Shown here in pieces: positions 57,916 to 64,000 of a stretch of 64,000 bases of DNA (its first letter is position 1; each line of letters opens with the position of its first letter). Source of the DNA: Sphingomonas sp. HDW15A. Its GTDB lineage: Bacteria > Pseudomonadota > Alphaproteobacteria > Sphingomonadales > Sphingomonadaceae. Where the stretch lies: assembly GCF_011301715.1 (NCBI RefSeq), contig NZ_CP049870.1, forward strand, positions 682,001-746,000, given 5' to 3'. Position numbers and translations under genes: made by a program. The notes under the pieces were generated by a model, which saw only the letters and a program-made list of their open reading frames with translations, did no database searches and was not told the origin of the DNA.

Positions 57916-59924
57916 TGCCTAAGGTCACCGTCGACGGCGTCGAGCTCGAAGTCCCGCAGGGAGCGACCGTCCTCCAGGCGTGCGAGCTCGCGGGCAAGGA
58001 AATCCCGCGCTTCTGCTACCACGAGCGCCTTTCGATCGCGGGCAATTGCCGCATGTGCCTGGTGGAGGTCGCGCCCGGCCCACCCAAGCCTCAGGCGTCG
58101 TGTGCGCTACCGGCCGCCGATGGCCAGACGATTCGCACCGATACGCCGATGGTCAAGAAGGCGCGCGAAGGGGTGATGGAGTTTCTGCTCATCAACCATC
58201 CGCTCGACTGCCCGATCTGCGACCAGGGCGGCGAATGCGATCTACAGGACCAGGCGATGGCCTACGGGCGCTCGGACAGCCGGTTCGATGAGAACAAGCG
58301 CGCGGTCGAAGACAAATATATGGGCCCGATCGTCAAGACGGCGATGACCCGCTGCATCCAGTGCACGCGCTGCGTCCGCTTCTCCGATGAGGTGGCCGGC
58401 ACGCCCCAGATGGGCATGCTGTTCCGAGGCGAGGACGCGCAGATTACTTCCTATCTAGAGTCTGCGTTGACCAGCGAACTTTCGGGAAATCTCGTTGATC
58501 TGTGTCCCGTCGGTGCCTTGCTGTCGCGTCCCTACAGCTTCGAGGCGCGTCCGTGGGAGCTTCGCAAGGTCCCTGGCGTCGACGTCATGGACGCGGTGGG
58601 CACGAACATTCGCATGGATGTGCGCTCTGGCCAGGTCATGCGCATCCTTCCGCGGATCAACGACGCGGTGAACGAGGAGTGGGCGCACGACAAGACGCGT
58701 CACCACGTCGACGCGCTCGTTCGCAATCGCCTGGACCGGCCGTGGCTGCGCGATAAGGGCAAGCTTCGCGAGGCAACCTGGGCCGAGGCGCTCGACGTCT
58801 TCGCAAAGGCCTTCAGCAAGGCGGGGAACAAGATCGCGGCCATCGCCGGCGACTTGGTCGACGCCGAGACCATGTATGCCGCCAAGGCACTATTGGAGAG
58901 TGCAGGCTCGTCGCTGCTCGAAGGGCGCCAGACCGGGCTGGATTATGACGTGACTTCCCTCGGCGCCGTGCGCTTCAATACCCCGATCGCCGAGATCGAG
59001 AATGCCGATACCGTGCTGCTGGTTGGCACCAACCTGCGTTGGGAAGCACCGCTGGTGAATACCCGCGTTCGGAAGGCCGCGCGCAGAGGTGTAAAGGTGT
59101 TCGCGATCGGACCCGAAGTCGACCTCGCCTATCCGGTGACCTGGCTCGGCAACGATCTCGGCATGTTGGGCAAGCTACCCAAGGACGCCGCCGACGCGCT
59201 CGCAAAGGCGGAGCGCCCGGTGATGATCGTCGGTCCCGGCGCGCTTGCCGCAGGCGGGCTCGGCGCGGCGCTTGCTGCGGCCGGCGACTTCATCAAGGGC
59301 GGTTGGAACGGCTTCAACGTACTTCACACCGCGGCCTCGCGGATGGCTGGTCTACTGCTCGGCTATGCGCAGAAGGGCGGCATTGCCGATATCGCCAAGG
59401 CCAAGCCCGAGTTGGTCATCTCGCTAGGTGCTGACGAAGTCCAGGATGGCGCCTTCGATAGCGCCTTTACCGTCTACATCGGCCACCATGGCGACAAGGG
59501 CGCTCGCAGCGCGGACCTCGTCCTCCCCGGCGCGGCCTATGCCGAAAAGCATGGCACCTGGGTGAACATCGAGGGCCGAGTTCAGCGTGGAGAGCGCGCC
59601 AGTTTCCCGCCGGGCGATGCCCGCGAAGACTGGACGATCCTGCGCGCGCTTTCCGACCTCATCGGCAAGCCACTTCCGTTTGATCGCTTCGATCAGCTTC
59701 GCGCAGCGATGATCGCCGACGTGCCGGGGTTGGGAGCGGAAGAGGGCACGATCCTCGATCTTGGCTTCAAGGCTCCGAAAATCGGAAGCAAGGCAGTCGG
59801 CCCGGTCGCCTATCCGATTGCCGATTTCTACCTCACCAACGCCATCTGCCGGGCAAGCCCGACGATGAAGCGCTGCAGCGAGGAACTCGTCCACGGCGTT
59901 CAGTTCCTGGAGGCCGCGGAATGA
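57915..59924 (+). CDS. nuoG: NADH-quinone oxidoreductase subunit G
   Basis: This 669-residue 75 kDa subunit holds several iron-sulfur clusters. The 2Fe-2S ligands are in [19 protein letters not shown] and ASCALPA. The His-ligated cluster lies at [20 protein letters not shown] 4Fe-4S set is [11 protein letters not shown] and later VDLCPVGAL. The rest is a molybdopterin-oxidoreductase-like fold without cofactor. Length is normal for alphaproteobacteria. ATG overlaps the nuoF stop. Confidence 0.97.
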   Translation: MPKVTVDGVELEVPQGATVLQACELAGKEIPRFCYHERLSIAGNCRMCLVEVAPGPPKPQASCALPAADGQTIRTDTPMVKKAREGVMEFLLINHPLDCPICDQGGECDLQDQAMAYGRSDSRFDENKRAVEDKYMGPIVKTAMTRCIQCTRCVRFSDEVAGTPQMGMLFRGEDAQITSYLESALTSELSGNLVDLCPVGALLSRPYSFEARPWELRKVPGVDVMDAVGTNIRMDVRSGQVMRILPRINDAVNEEWAHDKTRHHVDALVRNRLDRPWLRDKGKLREATWAEALDVFAKAFSKAGNKIAAIAGDLVDAETMYAAKALLESAGSSLLEGRQTGLDYDVTSLGAVRFNTPIAEIENADTVLLVGTNLRWEAPLVNTRVRKAARRGVKVFAIGPEVDLAYPVTWLGNDLGMLGKLPKDAADALAKAERPVMIVGPGALAAGGLGAALAAAGDFIKGGWNGFNVLHTAASRMAGLLLGYAQKGGIADIAKAKPELVISLGADEVQDGAFDSAFTVYIGHHGDKGARSADLVLPGAAYAEKHGTWVNIEGRVQRGERASFPPGDAREDWTILRALSDLIGKPLPFDRFDQLRAAMIADVPGLGAEEGTILDLGFKAPKIGSKAVGPVAYPIADFYLTNAICRASPTMKRCSEELVHGVQFLEAAE

Positions 59925-60976
59925 CCGCCTGGTTCCAGTCCTTCGGTGTCAACTACGAATGGTCGTGGCTGCTTGCCACGGTCATCGGCATCCTCGTCAT
60001 CGCCCTCCCGCTGATGCTTGCAGTGGCGATGATCATCTATGCCGAGCGCAAGATCTGGGCCGCCATCGCCCTTCGCCGCGGGCCCAATGTGGTCGGCCCG
60101 TGGGGCCTGCTGCAAAGCTTTGCCGACGGCCTGAAGGTCTTCCTGAAAGAAACGATCATCCCGACCAGCGCCAACAAGGTGCTGTTCCTGATCGCGCCCA
60201 TCATCACCTTCACGGTCGCGCTTATCGTCTGGGCGGTGGTGCCCTTCGACGTCGGTGTCGTGCTGACGGACATCAACGTTGGCTTGCTCTACATCCTCGC
60301 CGCCTCGTCGCTCGGCGTTTACGGGGTCATCCTGGCGGGCTGGGCGTCCAACTCGAAGTATCCATTCTTCTCGGCGATCCGCGCTGCGGCGCAGATGGTG
60401 TCCTACGAGGTTTCGATCGGCTTCGTGCTGATCTGCGTCGTGCTTTACGCCGGCACCTTCAACCTGACTGGCATTGTCATGGCCCAGAAAGGCAACATTG
60501 GTTTCGGCCTGCTCAATGGCTTCGGCTTCAATCCCCTGCTCTTCCCGATGGCGGTGGTTTTCCTGATCAGCTCGATGGCCGAGACCTTCCGCACTCCGTT
60601 CGACCTGGTCGAGGCCGAAAGCGAGCTGGTCGCCGGCCACCAGACCGAATATTCGTCAATGAGCTTCGCACTCTTCTGGCTTGGCGAATATGCCAACGTC
60701 ATCCTGATGTGCGCACTGAACGCCATCCTTTTCTGGGGCGGCTTCCTGCCGCCGCTCAACATCAGCTTCCTTTACGCGGTCCCGGGCATCCTCTGGCTTT
60801 TCGCCAAGATGCTTCTCTTCTTCTTCATCTTCGGGTGGGTGAAAGCGACGGTGCCCAGGTATCGCTACGACCAGCTCATGCGGCTCGGCTGGAAGGTCTT
60901 CCTGCCTCTGTCGCTCCTCTTCGTCACGCTCATCTCGGGCTGGCTGATGATCAAGACCCAAGGACTGCCGGTATGA
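59921..60976 (+). CDS. nuoH: NADH-quinone oxidoreductase subunit H
   Basis: This 351-residue membrane subunit links the peripheral arm to the proton pumps. It has about eight helices, with [49 protein letters not shown] type region (seen as [19 protein letters not shown]) and FLWGG-like end regions. Start overlaps nuoG (ATGA) and stop overlaps nuoI (ATGA). Confidence 0.97.
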   Translation: MTAWFQSFGVNYEWSWLLATVIGILVIALPLMLAVAMIIYAERKIWAAIALRRGPNVVGPWGLLQSFADGLKVFLKETIIPTSANKVLFLIAPIITFTVALIVWAVVPFDVGVVLTDINVGLLYILAASSLGVYGVILAGWASNSKYPFFSAIRAAAQMVSYEVSIGFVLICVVLYAGTFNLTGIVMAQKGNIGFGLLNGFGFNPLLFPMAVVFLISSMAETFRTPFDLVEAESELVAGHQTEYSSMSFALFWLGEYANVILMCALNAILFWGGFLPPLNISFLYAVPGILWLFAKMLLFFFIFGWVKATVPRYRYDQLMRLGWKVFLPLSLLFVTLISGWLMIKTQGLPV

Positions 60977-61455
60977 TCGCGCGGACCATCAAGGCCTTCA
61001 CCCTGTGGGAGTTCGTGAAGGCGCACGCCCTGACGCTGAAGTATTTCTTCAAGCCCAAGGCGACCATCAACTATCCGTATGAAAAGGTGCCGCAGTCTCC
61101 TCGCTTTCGGGGCGAACATGCGCTCCGGCGCTATCCGAACGGCGAAGAGCGCTGCATCGCATGCAAGCTCTGCGAGGCAATCTGCCCGGCGCAGGCCATT
61201 ACGATCGAGGCCGAACCGCGCGAGGATGGAAGCCGTCGCACTACTCGCTACGACATCGACATGGTGAAGTGCATCTATTGCGGTTTGTGTGCGGAAGCCT
61301 GCCCGGTTGATGCCATCGTCGAGGGGCCGAACCTCGAATTCGCGACCGAAACGCGCGAGGAATTGCTCTACGACAAGGCGAAATTGCTCGCCAACGGTGA
61401 CCGCTGGGAAGGCGCTATCGCAGCCAACCTTGCCGCCGATGCGGCGTATCGGTAG
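60973..61455 (+). CDS. nuoI: NADH-quinone oxidoreductase subunit I
   Basis: This 160-residue ferredoxin-like subunit carries two 4Fe-4S clusters: [12 protein letters not shown] and [12 protein letters not shown]. It starts [26 protein letters not shown], the usual amphipathic lead-in. Start lies inside the nuoH stop. The next gene nuoJ begins 15 bases later. Confidence 0.96.
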   Translation: MIARTIKAFTLWEFVKAHALTLKYFFKPKATINYPYEKVPQSPRFRGEHALRRYPNGEERCIACKLCEAICPAQAITIEAEPREDGSRRTTRYDIDMVKCIYCGLCAEACPVDAIVEGPNLEFATETREELLYDKAKLLANGDRWEGAIAANLAADAAYR

Positions 61456-61470
61456 GGGCCGCGCACTTTC

Positions 61471-62073
61471 ATGATCGCACTTATCGCCTTTTACCTGTTT
61501 GCGGGTCTCACCATCGCATCCGCGATCCTGGTGATCTTCGCGCGCAACCCGGTACACAGCGTACTTTGGTTGATCGTCGCCTTCTTCAATGCGGCCGGCC
61601 TCATGCTGCTGGTAGGCGCCGAGTTCATCGCCATGCTTTTGGTCATCGTCTACGTCGGCGCGGTCGCCGTGCTGTTCCTGTTCGTCGTGATGATGCTCAA
61701 CATTGATTTCGCGACATTGCGCAGCGGCTTTTCGAAGAATTTGCCGTTCGGGCTGATGATCGCTTTGGTCCTGCTGGCCGAGATCGCTATCGCCGCCAAT
61801 GCGCGCCAGGCCGGCCCGCTGATCGGTGACAAGCCGGTCGCGACCGCGCAGCCGAATATCGAAGCCGTCGGCGAAGCACTTTACAGCCGCTTCCTGATGC
61901 CATTCGAGCTTGCCGGCCTCATCCTGCTGGTGGCGATGATTGGCGCTATCGTGCTGACCCATCGTAGCCGCGGCGACGTTCGCGGCCAGAACATTTCCCG
62001 TCAGGTTGCGCGGCGCCCTGAAGACGCGGTGAAAAACTTGCAGCCCGGCGTAGGCGAGGGGATGAAGCTGTGA
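61471..62073 (+). CDS. nuoJ: NADH-quinone oxidoreductase subunit J
   Basis: This 200-residue membrane subunit has five helices, including [52 protein letters not shown], the typical NuoJ core (shown in parts only). The C-terminal tail ([17 protein letters not shown]) is polar. The stop overlaps nuoK by GTGA. Confidence 0.95.
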   Translation: MIALIAFYLFAGLTIASAILVIFARNPVHSVLWLIVAFFNAAGLMLLVGAEFIAMLLVIVYVGAVAVLFLFVVMMLNIDFATLRSGFSKNLPFGLMIALVLLAEIAIAANARQAGPLIGDKPVATAQPNIEAVGEALYSRFLMPFELAGLILLVAMIGAIVLTHRSRGDVRGQNISRQVARRPEDAVKNLQPGVGEGMKL

Positions 62074-62375
62074 TTGGCCTCGCGCATTATCTTACGGTCG
62101 CGGCGATCCTGTTCACGATCGGCGTCCTCGGCATCTTTCTCAACCGCCGGAACATCATCCTGATGCTGATGGCGATCGAACTCATCCTGCTCGCCGTGAA
62201 CATCAACCTCGTCGCGTTCAGCGCCTATCTCGGTGACATAACCGGGCAGGTTTTCGCGATGTTCGTGCTGACCGTCGCCGCGGCCGAAGCCGCGATCGGG
62301 CTCGCCATCCTTGTCATTTTCTTCCGTCGCCGCGGCTCGATCGCGGTCGACGATGTCAACCGGATGCGCGGATAA
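62070..62375 (+). CDS. nuoK: NADH-quinone oxidoreductase subunit K
   Basis: This 101-residue membrane subunit has three helices, with conserved Glu residues in [17 protein letters not shown] and [20 protein letters not shown] start at 62070 overlaps nuoJ. The TAA is directly followed by the nuoL ATG. Confidence 0.95.
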   Translation: MIGLAHYLTVAAILFTIGVLGIFLNRRNIILMLMAIELILLAVNINLVAFSAYLGDITGQVFAMFVLTVAAAEAAIGLAILVIFFRRRGSIAVDDVNRMRG

Positions 62376-64000
62376 ATGCACCCGATTATCTTCATCTGCT
62401 TCCTGCCGCTTGTCGCTGCGATCATCGCAGGTCTTGGGGGCCGAGTGATCGGCAAGACCGCCTCCAAGCTTGTCACGACCGGCGCGCTGTTTGCCGCTGC
62501 TGGCCTGAGCTGGCCGATCTTCCTGTCCTACCTGTCGGGCGACGCTACGGCGCAGGTCGTACCGGTCCTCAAGTTCATTGAAAGTGGCGCGCTCAATGTT
62601 GACTGGGCGCTTCGGGTCGACACGCTGACGGCGGTCATGCTGGTTGTCGTCACGACGGTCTCCAGCCTCGTCCACCTCTACAGCTGGGGCTACATGGAGG
62701 AGGATCCCTCGCAGCCCCGGTTCTTCGCCTATTTGTCGCTGTTCACCTTCGCGATGCTCATGCTGGTGACCGCTGACAGCCTGGTACAGATGTTCTTTGG
62801 CTGGGAAGGCGTCGGCCTCGCCTCCTACCTTCTCATCGGTTTCTGGTATCACAAGCCGTCGGCCAACGCGGCTGCGCTCAAGGCGTTCGTCGTGAACCGC
62901 GTGGGCGATTTTGGCTTTTCGCTCGGCATCTTTGGCACCTTCCTGGTGTTCGGCACGGTCTCCATCCCGGCGATCCTTGAAGCCGCTCCCTCGATGGCCG
63001 GCTCGACCATCGGTTTTGCTGGTCTAACCGTCGACACGATGACGCTGCTGTGCCTGCTGTTGTTCGTGGGTGCGATGGGCAAGTCGGCGCAGCTTGGCCT
63101 TCACACGTGGCTTCCGGACGCGATGGAGGGTCCGACCCCGGTCAGCGCGCTGATCCACGCGGCAACGATGGTTACCGCTGGCGTGTTCATGGTTTGCCGC
63201 CTGTCGCCGATGTTCCAGGTTTCGCCCGACGCCATGACCGTCGTGACTTATGTCGGCGCGGCCACCGCGCTATTCGCAGCGACCGTCGGGACCGTCCAGA
63301 ACGACATCAAGCGGGTAATCGCCTATTCGACCTGTTCGCAGCTCGGCTACATGTTCTTCGCCGCGGGCGTCGGCGCTTACGGCGCGGCGATGTTCCACCT
63401 CTTCACGCACGCCTTCTTCAAGGCTCTCCTTTTCCTTGGAGCAGGCTCGGTTATCCACGCCATGCACCACGAGCAGGACATGCGTTACTACGGAGCGCTC
63501 CGTAAGGAGATCCCGCTGACCTTCTGGGCAATGGTTGCCGGGACCCTGGCCATCACGGGCGTCGGAATCATCGGCGTGTTCGGTTTTGCCGGCTTCTACT
63601 CAAAGGACGCAATTCTCGAGAGCGCTTTCGCCAGCGGCACCGTTCATGGCAATATTGCCTTCTGGGTCGGCGCGTTCGCCGCGCTCCTCACCAGCTTCTA
63701 CAGTTGGCGGCTCATCTTCCTCACGTTCTTTGGCAAGCCCCGCTGGGCGGCGAGCGAGCACATCCAGCATGCCGTTCACGGCGAACATGAAGCGCCAGAC
63801 GAGGAGCATGGCGACAGCGGCCATGGCACCGGCATGCCGCCGGAAGGTACGGCCGGCTATCACCCGCACGAAAGCCCTTGGACGATCCTCGTTCCGCTCG
63901 GCCTGCTATCGGTCGGTGCGATTTTCGCCGGGTTCCTGTTCCACCACGCGTTTGTCGAGGCGGAGGGCGGGGCGCATTTCTGGGCAGGAAGCCTGGCCTT
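62376..64000 (+). CDS. nuoL: NADH-quinone oxidoreductase subunit L, 3' end outside the window
   Basis: This is the 5' part (about 541 residues) of the largest proton-pumping subunit. It has [73 protein letters not shown] and [16 protein letters not shown] (each shown in pieces), all typical of NuoL. A His-rich loop ([20 protein letters not shown]) lies near 63760-63830, before further helices. It runs off the window edge with no stop. Confidence 0.95.
   Translation, partial: MHPIIFICFLPLVAAIIAGLGGRVIGKTASKLVTTGALFAAAGLSWPIFLSYLSGDATAQVVPVLKFIESGALNVDWALRVDTLTAVMLVVVTTVSSLVHLYSWGYMEEDPSQPRFFAYLSLFTFAMLMLVTADSLVQMFFGWEGVGLASYLLIGFWYHKPSANAAALKAFVVNRVGDFGFSLGIFGTFLVFGTVSIPAILEAAPSMAGSTIGFAGLTVDTMTLLCLLLFVGAMGKSAQLGLHTWLPDAMEGPTPVSALIHAATMVTAGVFMVCRLSPMFQVSPDAMTVVTYVGAATALFAATVGTVQNDIKRVIAYSTCSQLGYMFFAAGVGAYGAAMFHLFTHAFFKALLFLGAGSVIHAMHHEQDMRYYGALRKEIPLTFWAMVAGTLAITGVGIIGVFGFAGFYSKDAILESAFASGTVHGNIAFWVGAFAALLTSFYSWRLIFLTFFGKPRWAASEHIQHAVHGEHEAPDEEHGDSGHGTGMPPEGTAGYHPHESPWTILVPLGLLSVGAIFAGFLFHHAFVEAEGGAHFWAGSLA

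Noticed and set aside
60865..61962. 365-codon His/Asp/Gln-rich frame opposite nuoH-nuoJ
   Set aside because: Composition is that of the complement of hydrophobic codons; no function seen.

Overview
The window looks like a chromosomal segment of a high-GC alphaproteobacterium of the Sphingomonadales. The evidence is the gene content and order: a tad pilus operon, CcrM with a RAMA-type tail, a complete alphaproteobacterial nuo operon with NuoE-G, an aa3-type oxidase subunit IV next to pntAA, and an ALDH7-type dehydrogenase. Genus-level placement is inference. I saw no tRNA, rRNA, CRISPR array, insertion sequence or prophage gene.

Layout. 1-5480: tail of a tad (type IVc pilus) operon, with cpaF, tadB, tadC, two TPR proteins and a prepilin peptidase in overlapping frames. 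5488-11875: a divergent cell-surface module with a proline-rich exported protein, a TpsB/FhaC-type outer-membrane transporter and a large exported CHAT-domain (caspase-like) protein. 11872-25636: catabolism (flavin reductase, thiolase, acyl-CoA racemase/CoA-transferase family, aminotransferase plus aminoadipate-semialdehyde dehydrogenase, acyl-CoA dehydrogenase), a c-di-GMP block (receiver, EAL, double PilZ), msrA, a Sua5-type tRNA modification enzyme, a GntR regulator, a nitroreductase and a peptide transporter. 25651-36167: two amidohydrolases, nnrU, glmM, thiD fused to a VOC domain, rnhB, ccrM, folP and an NtrC-like regulator. 36300-42605: the proton-pumping transhydrogenase genes, split by a 3.3 kb stretch holding a small structured transcription unit, a CHASE2/EAL protein and yjbQ. 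42735-52668: racemase, TPR protein, uvrC, recO, apaG, L,D-transpeptidase, M23 peptidase, efp, cupin and suhB-like genes. 52759-64000: nuoA to nuoL of respiratory complex I, with an extra 48-residue membrane protein between nuoE and nuoF.

Quality warning. Nine genes have broken frames (eleven breaks in all). Each break is repaired by adding one base, nearly always in a run of G or C. One affected gene is uvrC, a housekeeping gene. The simplest reading is homopolymer deletions in an imperfectly polished long-read sequence, not gene decay. I therefore annotate these as single genes.

Most interesting points: the CHAT protein paired with a TpsB transporter; the intergenic cassette at 37600-37931 (promoter, 26-codon ORF, strong folding, terminator, and a GANTC-rich three-way-junction repeat); the dense GANTC cluster before ccrM; an NtrC-like protein with altered receiver and GAFTGA residues; and an amidohydrolase pair in which one partner has lost its metal-binding HxH.
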